Of a stretch of DNA of 7,125 nucleotides, positions 1-6,749 are shown piece after piece. The DNA lies in the NCBI GenBank assembly GCA_017617145.1, contig JAFZWX010000055.1, positions 1 through 7,125 of the forward strand, in the 5' to 3' direction. The notes beneath the pieces are model-generated. The model searched no databases. It saw only the letters and a program-made list of their open reading frames with translations, and was not told the DNA's origin. Position numbers and translations under genes: made by a program. The first letter of the stretch is position 1; the number at the start of each line of letters is the position of its first letter. Origin of the DNA: Treponema sp. (GTDB lineage: Bacteria > Spirochaetota > Spirochaetia > Treponematales > Treponemataceae).

Positions 1-1330
1 TGTAGAAGCATTACAGACAACCTTCCGTTCTGTTTCTGACACAATGCTTCCATCTGTTGTAGAGGTTGATATCACTCAAACAAAAACATATACAAATCCG
101 CTTGGAAATATGACAAATCCTTTTGAGTGGTTCTTTGGAAATGGAAACAGCGGCGACGGTTCCAGCGGAAACACTCGTGAATATCAGACATCAGGACTTG
201 GTTCCGGAGTAATTGTCCGCAAAACCGGAAATACTTACTATGTCCTTACAAACAATCACGTTGCAGGCGATGCCACAAAAATAAGTGTAAAATTAAATGA
301 TGAGCGTACTTTTGAAGCAAAGCTTGTAGGTACAGATAACCGCATTGATATTGCTCTTATTTCCTTTGAAACAAAAGATAATATTCCTGTTGCAAAGCTT
401 GGAGATTCAGATCAGGTAAAATCTGGAGACATCTGTCTTGCTTTTGGTGCTCCACTTGGCTACAGTCAGTCAGTAACTCAGGGTATTGTTAGTGCAACAG
501 GTCGTAGCGAAAGCTCAATGAGTTCAATCAGCGATTACATTCAAACCGATGCAGCAATCAACCAGGGAAACTCAGGTGGTCCGCTTGTAAATATCTATGG
601 TGAAGTAATCGGTATTAATACATGGATTGCTTCTTCTTCCGGTGGATCAGTAGGTCTTGGTTTTGCAATTCCAATCAACAATGTAAAGAGCGCAATTGAT
701 GCCTTTATTAAAGACGGAAAAATCACTTACGGATGGCTTGGAGTTTCATTGCTTGAAATTAATGACGAATATAAAGAAGCACTTGGCGTAGGTAAACAAT
801 CCGGTGCCTTTGCTGCCGAAGTCTTTGTTGATTCTCCTGCATATAAAGCTGGAATAAAACCAGGTGATTACATTGTTGCCCTTAATGGTAAAACTGTAAA
901 AAATGTTAATCAGCTTGTCCGGGATGTCGGATATCTTGAAGCAGGAACAACAGCTACCTTCAAGATTCTTCGTGGTGGTTCAAAAACTTACGAACTCAAA
1001 GTTAAAATAGAAGCACGTGCAAAGGATGTAGACAGCCAGAACAACAAACTCTGGCCTGGTTTTATTGCAACGCCACTGACTGATGAAATGCGCGAACAGC
1101 TTAAGATAGATAATAAGAAGGTAACAGGTGTTGTTGTAGCAAGTGTAGAATCAAAATCACCTGCAGCAAGTTTACGTCTACAGGAAGGTGATATTATTAC
1201 AGCGGTAAATGGTAAAGCTGTTAAAAATATTGCAGAATTCTATCAGGAGCTTGCAAATGCAACAAAGTCTATAAACTTTGATATCTATTCAAATGGCGGA
1301 ACTGTAACAACAGGAACCTACAAGTTCTAA
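1..1330 (+). CDS. HtrA/DegP-family periplasmic serine protease, 5' partial
   Basis: Trypsin-like HtrA (S1C) protease, expected to degrade or refold damaged envelope proteins in the periplasm. The reading frame is open from base 2 and the residues before the Met at 44 (VEALQTTFRSVSDT) already match an HtrA N-terminal region, so the true start, with any signal peptide or anchor, lies upstream; 442 residues are visible. Numbering from the Met at 44, the triad is His72 (TNNHV, bases 257-259), Asp102 (NRIDIAL, 347-349) and Ser177 (GNSGGPL, 572-574). A Gly/Asn/Ser-rich loop with PFEWFFGNG precedes the core, as in DegP-like proteins. PDZ1 spans about 230-322 (GIKPGDYIVALNGK) and PDZ2 about 337-415 (LQEGDIITAVNGK). 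All catalytic residues are present, so it should be active. Two PDZ domains favour a DegP/DegQ type over DegS, but the exact member cannot be fixed without the N-terminus. Confidence 0.95.
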   Translation, partial: VEALQTTFRSVSDTMLPSVVEVDITQTKTYTNPLGNMTNPFEWFFGNGNSGDGSSGNTREYQTSGLGSGVIVRKTGNTYYVLTNNHVAGDATKISVKLNDERTFEAKLVGTDNRIDIALISFETKDNIPVAKLGDSDQVKSGDICLAFGAPLGYSQSVTQGIVSATGRSESSMSSISDYIQTDAAINQGNSGGPLVNIYGEVIGINTWIASSSGGSVGLGFAIPINNVKSAIDAFIKDGKITYGWLGVSLLEINDEYKEALGVGKQSGAFAAEVFVDSPAYKAGIKPGDYIVALNGKTVKNVNQLVRDVGYLEAGTTATFKILRGGSKTYELKVKIEARAKDVDSQNNKLWPGFIATPLTDEMREQLKIDNKKVTGVVVASVESKSPAASLRLQEGDIITAVNGKAVKNIAEFYQELANATKSINFDIYSNGGTVTTGTYKF

Positions 1331-1356
1331 ATTATCTACAGTTCAGAAATATACCA

Positions 1357-1385
1357 TTAACAATAAGACCATCTTATTATATACT
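1357..1385 (+). promoter_or_regulatory. Sigma70-type promoter for tmk (predicted leaderless)
   Basis: A -35 box TTAACA (1357-1362) and a -10 box TATACT (1380-1385) are separated by 17 bases; each matches the consensus at five of six positions. The last -10 base is six bases before the tmk ATG at 1392, so the expected transcription start falls on or beside the start codon. No Shine-Dalgarno sequence lies upstream of that ATG, which fits a leaderless transcript. This is a prediction from sequence only. Confidence 0.6.
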
Positions 1386-1400
1386 ATAAGCATGGTCTTA
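1364..1400. repeat. 9-bp inverted repeat spanning the tmk -10 box and start codon
   Basis: TAAGACCAT (1364-1372) and ATGGTCTTA (1392-1400) are perfect reverse complements separated by 19 bases. The right arm is the first three codons of tmk; the left arm lies between the -35 and -10 boxes, so the dyad is centred on the -10 box. It could be an operator, or in read-through RNA from the protease gene it could pair with and hide the tmk start codon. There is no T-run after it, so it is not a usual terminator. A 9-bp repeat with a loop this size can arise by chance about once in a window of this length, so the position matters more than the match. Confidence 0.4.
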
Positions 1401-2012
1401 AAAAATTTTATAGTCTTTGAAGGTATAGATGGAGCGGGAACTTCCACCCAGATTAAAAAACTGGTTGAAAGAGATCCCGCTCATTTTGTTGCTACTGCAG
1501 AGCCTACAACAGGCGAAACGGGTAAGTTTTTGCGACGTATGCTTGCAGGTGAGTTTAAGGTAGATGAAAAAACTAATGCATATTTATTTGCAGCAGACAG
1601 ATGTGAACATATTTTTGGAAAAGGTGGGGTACAAGAGCTTGTAAATCAGGGAAAAACTGTTGTAAGTGACCGATACTTTTTTTCAAGTATGGCATATCAG
1701 GCTGCTTCTTGTGGAAAAGAACTTCCAGAACTGTTGAATTCACCGTTTCCTTTACCCGAATATCTTTTCTTTTTTGAAATTAATCCGGAAATTTCCCTTG
1801 GCCGAGTAAATGCGCGTAATGGGAAAAAAGAAATATATGAAAAACTTGATGTGCAGAAACGCATAACCGAGCTTTATGAAACGATTATTTCTTCTTATGA
1901 ATCAGACAAAAACAAATGTCAGGAAATGAAAATCATCAGAATTGATGCAACAAAAACGATTGAGCAGATTAGTGATGAAATTGCCGCTTCCATTTTTATT
2001 GCGAGAAACTAA
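1392..2012 (+). CDS. tmk: Thymidylate kinase (dTMP kinase)
   Basis: Phosphorylates dTMP to dTDP with ATP in the cytoplasm, an essential step of dTTP synthesis. At 206 residues it has normal TMK length. Visible motifs are the P-loop region FEGIDGAGTSTQ (9-20), the EPT motif (37-39) where most have EPGGT, FAADR (66-70) with the dTMP-contacting Arg, the DRY motif (93-95), and a LID at about 138-150 rich in Arg/Lys (RVNARNGKKE), as in type II TMKs whose P-loop lacks a basic residue. The oddity is Thr17 where the Walker A lysine of GxxGxGK(S/T) is expected; the rest of the protein looks intact. The ATG at 1392 is chosen because the P-loop strand begins only six residues later and no ATG, GTG or TTG lies in frame in the gap after the protease stop. 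It appears to have its own promoter. Confidence 0.93.
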   Translation: MVLKNFIVFEGIDGAGTSTQIKKLVERDPAHFVATAEPTTGETGKFLRRMLAGEFKVDEKTNAYLFAADRCEHIFGKGGVQELVNQGKTVVSDRYFFSSMAYQAASCGKELPELLNSPFPLPEYLFFFEINPEISLGRVNARNGKKEIYEKLDVQKRITELYETIISSYESDKNKCQEMKIIRIDATKTIEQISDEIAASIFIARN

Positions 2013-2027
2013 AAAACATAATACAAT
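1999..2027 (+). promoter_or_regulatory. Sigma70-type promoter for the leucine-rich-repeat gene (predicted leaderless)
   Basis: A -35 box TTGCGA (1999-2004, four of six matches), inside the end of tmk, and a -10 box TACAAT (2022-2027, five of six) are separated by 17 bases. As at tmk, the -10 box ends six bases before the ATG (2034), so transcription is predicted to start at the initiation codon. The purine run AGAAG ends one base before the ATG, too close to act as a normal Shine-Dalgarno sequence. Confidence 0.5.
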
Positions 2028-2033
2028 AGAAGT

Positions 2034-3422
2034 ATGGAACAAATCGTAAGAAAAAACGGACTTTTATACACTTCTGATTTACATACCGTGCTTGGTGTAG
2101 ATATTGAATCAGGAGAATTTACCGGTCGTATACCATTTGGTGCTCATTATGTAGACGAGGAAGTTTTTACAGAATGTCCTTATGAAAAAATTGATATTCC
2201 CGATTCTGTTATAGGAATTGGTGTTGCTCTTTTTAAGGATTCAACAAATCTAAAAACAGTAAAACTACCGGAAAAACTTACTGAACTTCCCCCTTATCTT
2301 TTTTCTGGCTGTACATCCCTCGAAAAAGTCAAAATGCCGAATGTTGTATACTCTTTCCCAGAAGGCTTGTTTCAGAATTGTTCCAGTTTAAAGGAAATAC
2401 CGTTCCGTGCAGGAATAAAAGAACTGTCTCCTTATGTTTTTGAAGGCTGCAGTTCTCTTGTTTCGCTTGTAGTTCCTCCTACAGTTGAACGAATTGAAGT
2501 TCGCGCTGCTGCTGGTTGTACAAATCTTGTAACAGTTGTTCTCCCGGAATCATTATATGAGCTTGATGATTCTGCGTTTTCTGAATGCCCGAATATCAGA
2601 AATATCCGTATTTCAGAAGATAATCCTCACTTTTATGTTAGTGAAGAAGATGGATGTTTATATGAACGTACACAAACGGGTGATAAGCTTAGATTGAGTG
2701 TTGCAGGAACAGAAAAGACTGTAGTGAATCTGTTTAAGGAAAATGTAGATGACGAAACAGAAACTTTCTTTACAGATGAAGATTTTTACGAAGAAGATGA
2801 TGACTTTAGCGCCGAAATTGCAGTAGAAGATGAAATTGCCGAAGGTGAAGCTCCCGATGAAACACAAGAAAGTATTGCTCCACAGGCGGCAGTTTCAGAA
2901 GCAGAACTTGCAAATCTTTTTGGTAGTAGTGCTCCAGCCGGTTCCGATGAAGAAGAAAATGATGCAGCTGTTACAGTAAAAATCACAGATTCAAAAACTC
3001 AGGCAATTCTTGATAGTGTTGAGTATAGCAAAGTAATTGAATGTGAACCTTCTGAAACTCCTCCAGCAGATTCTGATTTATTTGTTGTAGCCGAAATACT
3101 TGATGACGGTGAGTTTACAAATAAACTTCAAATTGTTGCACGTCGTTTTGCACAAATTCAGGATTACAAACGTATTTTTATGCTTTACGGTCTTCCTGTA
3201 GATAACGATGAATTTATGGAGTTTTTTAAGCTTTATGTAAGCAATAGAAATGTTGTTTTTGCCTGTGAAGCCGCTTCAAAATCGGGATTATCTGATTATG
3301 GAAAAAAGGTTTGTGAGTATTCCCGCATTGATCTTTCTCACGAAGCTTTGCAGGAGCAGTATAAAAATATTTTATCGAAAAATGATACATTAGTAAAACT
3401 TGTTATAAAGGATAAAAAATGA
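2034..3422 (+). CDS. BspA-type leucine-rich-repeat protein with acidic linker and helical C-terminus
   Basis: Function unknown; LRR_5/BspA-type repeats are usually ligand- or protein-binding scaffolds. About six repeats of roughly 23 residues occupy 50-195, with recurring units such as [25 protein letters not shown] and [13 protein letters not shown]. They are flanked by non-repeat caps, [16 protein letters not shown] (9-24) and [16 protein letters not shown] (206-221), of the kind seen in these proteins. Residues 235-310 are a very acidic low-complexity linker rich in Glu/Asp. Residues 345-462 are predicted mainly helical, do not resemble repeats, and I do not recognise them. No signal peptide or membrane segment is visible, so the protein looks cytoplasmic although many BspA relatives are secreted. 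The ATG at 2034 is the only choice, since an in-frame TAA lies at 2019-2021 with no start between. Its stop overlaps the ilvD start by 4 bases. Confidence 0.85.
   Translation: MEQIVRKNGLLYTSDLHTVLGVDIESGEFTGRIPFGAHYVDEEVFTECPYEKIDIPDSVIGIGVALFKDSTNLKTVKLPEKLTELPPYLFSGCTSLEKVKMPNVVYSFPEGLFQNCSSLKEIPFRAGIKELSPYVFEGCSSLVSLVVPPTVERIEVRAAAGCTNLVTVVLPESLYELDDSAFSECPNIRNIRISEDNPHFYVSEEDGCLYERTQTGDKLRLSVAGTEKTVVNLFKENVDDETETFFTDEDFYEEDDDFSAEIAVEDEIAEGEAPDETQESIAPQAAVSEAELANLFGSSAPAGSDEEENDAAVTVKITDSKTQAILDSVEYSKVIECEPSETPPADSDLFVVAEILDDGEFTNKLQIVARRFAQIQDYKRIFMLYGLPVDNDEFMEFFKLYVSNRNVVFACEAASKSGLSDYGKKVCEYSRIDLSHEALQEQYKNILSKNDTLVKLVIKDKK
3408..3412 (+). promoter_or_regulatory. Ribosome binding site of ilvD
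   Basis: AAGGA lies inside the last codons of the leucine-rich-repeat gene, six bases before the ATG at 3419. With the ATGA overlap it supports both this start and translational coupling to the upstream gene. Confidence 0.75.
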
Positions 3423-5104
3423 AAAGTGACAACGCAAAAAAGGGCATTGAACGTGCTCCTCACCGCTCATTGTTTTATGCAATGGGATATACAAAAGAAG
3501 AACTGGACAGACCGCTTGTAGGCGTATGCTGTGCAAAAAATGAAATTATTCCGGGACACATAGAACTTGACCGTATTGCTCAGGCTGTAAAAGATGGAAT
3601 ACGCATGGCTGGTGGAACTCCGGTAGAGTTTCCTGCAATTGGCGTTTGTGATGGAATTGCAATGGGCCACGAAGGAATGAAATATTCACTTGTAACACGC
3701 GAACTTATTGCAGATTCAATTGAGTGTATGGCAAAGGCACATCAGTTTGACGCTCTTGTTATGATTCCTAACTGCGATAAAATTGTTCCCGGTATGCTCA
3801 TGGCTGCAGCACGATTAGACCTTCCAACAGTTTTCTGTTCCGGAGGACCGATGATGCCAGGTCGTATTCCTGGACAAGATGAAACAAACCCTTATGCAGG
3901 TCGCAATCTTTCTTTGTCTGATATGTTTGAAGCGGTTGGTGCTGTTGCAAGCGGTCGTATAAATGAAACGCAGCTTGAGCAGCTTGAAGAAGTTGCTTGT
4001 CCCGGCTGTGGTGCATGTTCTGGTATGTTTACTGCAAACTCAATGAACTGTCTCACTGAAGCAATTGGCCTTGGACTTCCTGGTAACGGAACAATTCCTG
4101 CTGTTACTGGCCGCCGTATTGCACTTGCAAAAAAAGCCGGTATGGCAGTTATGGATATGTTTAATAAAGGAATTACTGCACGCCGCATGTTTACAAAGCA
4201 GAATTTTATAAACGCTCTTGCTGCCGATATGGCACTTGGCTGTTCAAGCAATACAATGCTTCATGTTCCTGCAATTGCAAAAGAAGCAGGACTCGAAATT
4301 GATCTTCACGATGTAAATGAAATTTCAAACAGAACACCAAATCTGTGTCATTTAGCACCTGCTGGTCATACATTTATGTGTCAGCTTGATGAAGCGGGTG
4401 GTGTACAGGCAGTTTTAGCTGAACTTGCAAAGAAAAACCTGATTGACACTTCACTAATTACAGTAACAGGAAAAACAATTGCAGAAAATATTAAAGGCGT
4501 TGTAAACCGCGACCCTCAGACTATTCGCCCGATTGAAAATCCTTTCAGTGATAATGGGGGACTTGCAATTTTGTTCGGTAACCTTGCTCCAAATGGAACT
4601 GTCGTAAAACGTTCGGCTTGTGCAAAAGAACTTATGAAGCATACTGGCCCAGCCCGCGTATTTAATGATGAAAGTGAAGCAATGGCAGCAGTTCAGGGCA
4701 GAAAAATAAATAAAGGCGATGTTGTTGTAATTCGTTACGAAGGACCAAAAGGCGGCCCCGGCATGCGCGAAATGCTTGCAGTTACAGCGGCACTTGCGGG
4801 GCAGGGACTTGATAAAGATGTAGTTCTTATCACCGACGGACGCTTCAGTGGTGCAACAAGAGGTGCTTCTCTTGGTCATTGTTCACCAGAAGCAGCTGTT
4901 GGTGGCCCAATTGCCCTTGTAAAAGAAGGTGACAATATTACAATTGATATTAACGCATATAAAATCACACTTGAAGTCAGCGATGAAGAACTTGCAAAAC
5001 GACGTGCTGCCTGGGTATGCCCTGAGCCAAAGGTAAAAACAGGATATCTGGCTCGTTACGCTAAACTTGTTTCGTCAGCAGATAAAGGTGCTGTATTAGA
5101 ATAA
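3419..5104 (+). CDS. ilvD: Dihydroxy-acid dehydratase
   Basis: Dehydrates 2,3-dihydroxy-isovalerate and 2,3-dihydroxy-3-methylvalerate to the 2-keto acids that give valine (and leucine) and isoleucine; a cytoplasmic Fe-S and Mg2+ enzyme. At 561 residues it is the usual length. Visible family motifs are [15 protein letters not shown] (76-90, Asp78 a likely Mg ligand), [15 protein letters not shown] (115-129, with Cys119, Asp120 and Lys121), the cysteine-rich [11 protein letters not shown] (194-204), GPGMREM (446-452, Glu451) and [10 protein letters not shown] (473-482, with the catalytic Ser477). At the position where [2Fe-2S] dehydratases carry the first cluster cysteine (…PC…) this protein has NEIIPGH, as in the E. 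coli type, suggesting an oxygen-labile cluster; this is inference. The related 6-phosphogluconate dehydratase is longer and fits less well. No other ilv or leu gene is in the window. Its ATG overlaps the upstream stop (ATGA). Confidence 0.97.
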   Translation: MKSDNAKKGIERAPHRSLFYAMGYTKEELDRPLVGVCCAKNEIIPGHIELDRIAQAVKDGIRMAGGTPVEFPAIGVCDGIAMGHEGMKYSLVTRELIADSIECMAKAHQFDALVMIPNCDKIVPGMLMAAARLDLPTVFCSGGPMMPGRIPGQDETNPYAGRNLSLSDMFEAVGAVASGRINETQLEQLEEVACPGCGACSGMFTANSMNCLTEAIGLGLPGNGTIPAVTGRRIALAKKAGMAVMDMFNKGITARRMFTKQNFINALAADMALGCSSNTMLHVPAIAKEAGLEIDLHDVNEISNRTPNLCHLAPAGHTFMCQLDEAGGVQAVLAELAKKNLIDTSLITVTGKTIAENIKGVVNRDPQTIRPIENPFSDNGGLAILFGNLAPNGTVVKRSACAKELMKHTGPARVFNDESEAMAAVQGRKINKGDVVVIRYEGPKGGPGMREMLAVTAALAGQGLDKDVVLITDGRFSGATRGASLGHCSPEAAVGGPIALVKEGDNITIDINAYKITLEVSDEELAKRRAAWVCPEPKVKTGYLARYAKLVSSADKGAVLE

Positions 5105-5106
5105 AA

Positions 5107-5133
5107 GATTCCCGGGTCAAGCCCGGGAATGAC
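5107..5133. repeat. GC-rich extragenic palindromic unit, left copy
   Basis: A 27-base unit starting two bases after the ilvD stop. Its core is a perfect 9-bp hairpin: ATTCCCGGG (5108-5116), loop TCAAG (5117-5121), CCCGGGAAT (5122-5130). It is far more GC-rich than its surroundings. It is the inverted partner of 5142-5168, differing from that copy's reverse complement at four positions. No T-run follows, so a Rho-independent terminator is unlikely; a REP-like mobile or mRNA-stabilising element is the better description. Confidence 0.85.
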
Positions 5134-5141
5134 ACAGAATT

Positions 5142-5168
5142 GTCATTGTCGGGCTTGACCCGACAATC
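5142..5168. repeat. GC-rich extragenic palindromic unit, right inverted copy
   Basis: A 27-base unit in opposite orientation to the left copy. Its core hairpin is ATTGTCGGG (5145-5153), loop CTTGA (5154-5158), CCCGACAAT (5159-5167), again a perfect 9-bp stem. The four differences from the left copy form two changed base pairs in which both sides changed together, so the stem is kept. The copies are separated by eight bases, and the inner edges AATGACA (5128-5134) and TGTCATT (5141-5147) can also pair, so both units could fold into one long hairpin. The unit ends 21 bases before the nhaC start. Confidence 0.85.
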
Positions 5169-5180
5169 TCTGTATGTAAT

Positions 5181-5185
5181 GAGGT
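5181..5185 (+). promoter_or_regulatory. Ribosome binding site of the NhaC-family gene
   Basis: GAGGT ends four bases before the ATG at 5190 and supports that start. It lies just outside the palindromic element, so folding of the palindromes need not cover it. Confidence 0.7.
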
Positions 5186-5189
5186 ATTT

Positions 5190-6569
5190 ATGAATAACAA
5201 ATCAAATCCAAAGGCCTTAATACCAATAGGAGTATTCCTGGTACTCTATCTTGGTCTTGGTATAGTTTTTGAATATGTTCTCAAAATCCCAATGGGCTTC
5301 TACAATATTCCTATAGTTGTTGTTTTTTTGATTGCACTTTGTGTAGCCTGCTTTCAGAACAAAAAGCTTTCGTTTGATGAAAAGCTTGCTCTTATGGGAA
5401 AAGGTGTTGGTGATAAAAATATCATAACAATGATTTTGATTTTTCTTGTTGCCGGTATGTTTGTTGGAGTTGTAGGCCGTTCTTCTGCATCAAGTGTTGC
5501 ATATTTTATGCTTTCAATAATTCCTGCTCAGTTTGCTGCAGTAGTTTTATTTATTGTAAGTTGTTTTGTTTCAATTGCAATGGGAACTTCTGTAGGAACA
5601 ATTACTCTTGTAACGCCAATTGCTGTTGCAGTTGCACAAACCTCAGGTTTAGGAATCCCTTTATGTGTTGGTTCTGTTATGGGTGGTGCAATGTTCGGCG
5701 ATAATCTTTCATTTATTTCCGATACAACTATTGCTGCATGTAACGGTCAGGGCTGTCAGATGAAAGATAAATTTTATGAAAACTTTTGGATTGCACTTCC
5801 TGCCGCACTTGCAACAATCGTAATAATTCTGATTATTTCTTTACGTTATCATGTTTCCGGAACAATTCAAAATGAGTACAATCTTATTCAGGTTGTTCCG
5901 TATGTTCTTGTACTTGTCTGTGGTATTTCGGGCATTAATGTATTTATAGTTTTGCTTATAGGAATTTTTTCCGGAGCAATCATTATGCTTGCAACGGGTG
6001 CAATAAAAGCTGTTAATCTTCTTGCAAATATGGGTTCCGGTGCCGCAGGAATGTTTGAAACAACTATGGTTGCTATTCTTGTTTCTGCTATCTGTTCTTT
6101 AATTGCAGAATATGGTGGATTTACAGCACTTTTGAATGGAATCCAGAAGATTTTCAAAGGAAAAAAGAATGGTCAGCTTGGAATGGGTCTTCTGGTTGGT
6201 GCTATGGATATTGCAACAGCAAATAACACTGTAGCAATAGTTATGGCAAATCCAATCGCAAAGCAGATGTCAGAAAGCTACGGTATTTCAAATAAAAAAA
6301 CAGCTTCAATTCTTGATACATTCTCTTGTATTTTTCAGGGAATTATTCCTTATGGAGCGCAGATGCTTGTTGCTATAAGTGCTGCACAGTCACTTGGTGC
6401 AAGCGTAACAGCTTTTGATATCATGCCGTTCCTGTTGTATCCATACTTGCTTTTAGTCAGCAGTTTGATTTTTATTTTTATTGTACCGGATAAAGAAATT
6501 CCAATTATTGAAGGTTATGGTATAGATACAACAAACCAGACTTCTGAAACCCCAAAGGAAAACAACTAA
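5190..6569 (+). CDS. NhaC-family Na+/H+ antiporter
   Basis: Inner-membrane secondary transporter predicted to exchange Na+ for H+, serving sodium and pH homeostasis. The 459 residues contain about ten to twelve hydrophobic segments, for example 9-30, 39-56, 78-96, 104-130, 134-150, 200-217, 234-267, 288-305 and 410-432. The clearest family mark is GAMFGDNLSFISDTTIAA (166-183), matching the FGDN-S-ISDTT signature of the NhaC superfamily; the second half has a related region, GAMDIATANNTVAIV (337-351). The C-terminal tail from about 433 is hydrophilic. Subfamily members also include malate/lactate and arginine/ornithine exchangers, so substrate is not certain from sequence. The gene follows ilvD after an 85-base gap filled by the palindromic pair, and a 59-codon ORF begins directly after its stop. 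No convincing promoter is visible in the gap, so read-through from ilvD is plausible. Confidence 0.88.
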   Translation: MNNKSNPKALIPIGVFLVLYLGLGIVFEYVLKIPMGFYNIPIVVVFLIALCVACFQNKKLSFDEKLALMGKGVGDKNIITMILIFLVAGMFVGVVGRSSASSVAYFMLSIIPAQFAAVVLFIVSCFVSIAMGTSVGTITLVTPIAVAVAQTSGLGIPLCVGSVMGGAMFGDNLSFISDTTIAACNGQGCQMKDKFYENFWIALPAALATIVIILIISLRYHVSGTIQNEYNLIQVVPYVLVLVCGISGINVFIVLLIGIFSGAIIMLATGAIKAVNLLANMGSGAAGMFETTMVAILVSAICSLIAEYGGFTALLNGIQKIFKGKKNGQLGMGLLVGAMDIATANNTVAIVMANPIAKQMSESYGISNKKTASILDTFSCIFQGIIPYGAQMLVAISAAQSLGASVTAFDIMPFLLYPYLLLVSSLIFIFIVPDKEIPIIEGYGIDTTNQTSETPKENN

Positions 6570-6749
6570 ATGGAACAAAGCTTTGAAAACTGGACAGACT
6601 ATGACAACTGGCTTGTCCAGAATTATGATAATTTCTCCATTTATAAAGTGCAGGAAACTGATGGTAAGATTACAATAGAATATTGTCCAAAATCAGAATT
6701 TCCTGCCATCCGCGATAAAGATTACAAAAAGCCTGAAAGAAGAATTTAA
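6570..6749 (+). CDS. Small uncharacterised protein, 59 residues
   Basis: I do not recognise this protein. Its ATG directly follows the TAA of the antiporter gene with no base between, and AAGGA (6555-6559) lies ten bases upstream within the antiporter's last codons, so coupled translation is likely. It begins MEQSFENWTDYDNWLVQNYD. Ten of 59 residues are aromatic (two Trp, five Tyr, three Phe). Acidic residues dominate the first half, while the tail from about 48 is rich in Lys/Arg and ends KKPERRI. There is one Cys (39) and no signal peptide or membrane segment, so it should be a small cytoplasmic protein. A role tied to the antiporter is possible from position alone. It may also be an unrelated small gene; chance occurrence is less likely given the ribosome site and exact junction. 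Confidence 0.65.
   Translation: MEQSFENWTDYDNWLVQNYDNFSIYKVQETDGKITIEYCPKSEFPAIRDKDYKKPERRI

Noticed and set aside
44..1330. Met at 44 as the true start of the protease gene
   Set aside because: The frame is open upstream to base 2 and encodes family-like residues, and there is no ribosome site before 44; the gene is cut by the window edge.
1362..1378. Small hairpin AATAAG-ACCAT-CTTATT as a terminator for the protease gene
   Set aside because: The six-base stem has one G-C pair and no T-run follows; it also overlaps the better-supported tmk promoter.
3892..4251. 119-residue minus-strand ORF opposite ilvD
   Set aside because: It overlaps the cysteine-rich cluster region of ilvD and has no independent sign of coding.
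4454..4879. 141-residue minus-strand ORF opposite ilvD
   Set aside because: It lies wholly inside the conserved, motif-bearing ilvD frame, is cysteine- and serine-rich in the manner of reverse-strand reading, and has no recognisable domain.
3419..5104. 6-phosphogluconate dehydratase (Edd) as an alternative to IlvD
   Set aside because: The length of 561 residues and the [13 protein letters not shown] and [10 protein letters not shown] contexts fit IlvD; Edd is usually about 600 residues.
5155..5180. Possible nhaC promoter: TTGACC in the right palindrome with TGTAAT downstream
   Set aside because: The spacer is only 14 bases and TTGACC is part of the repeat's own core, so the match is probably incidental.
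5107..5180. Palindromic pair as a Rho-independent terminator of ilvD
   Set aside because: Neither hairpin is followed by a T-run; the bases after the second stem are TCTCTGTATG.
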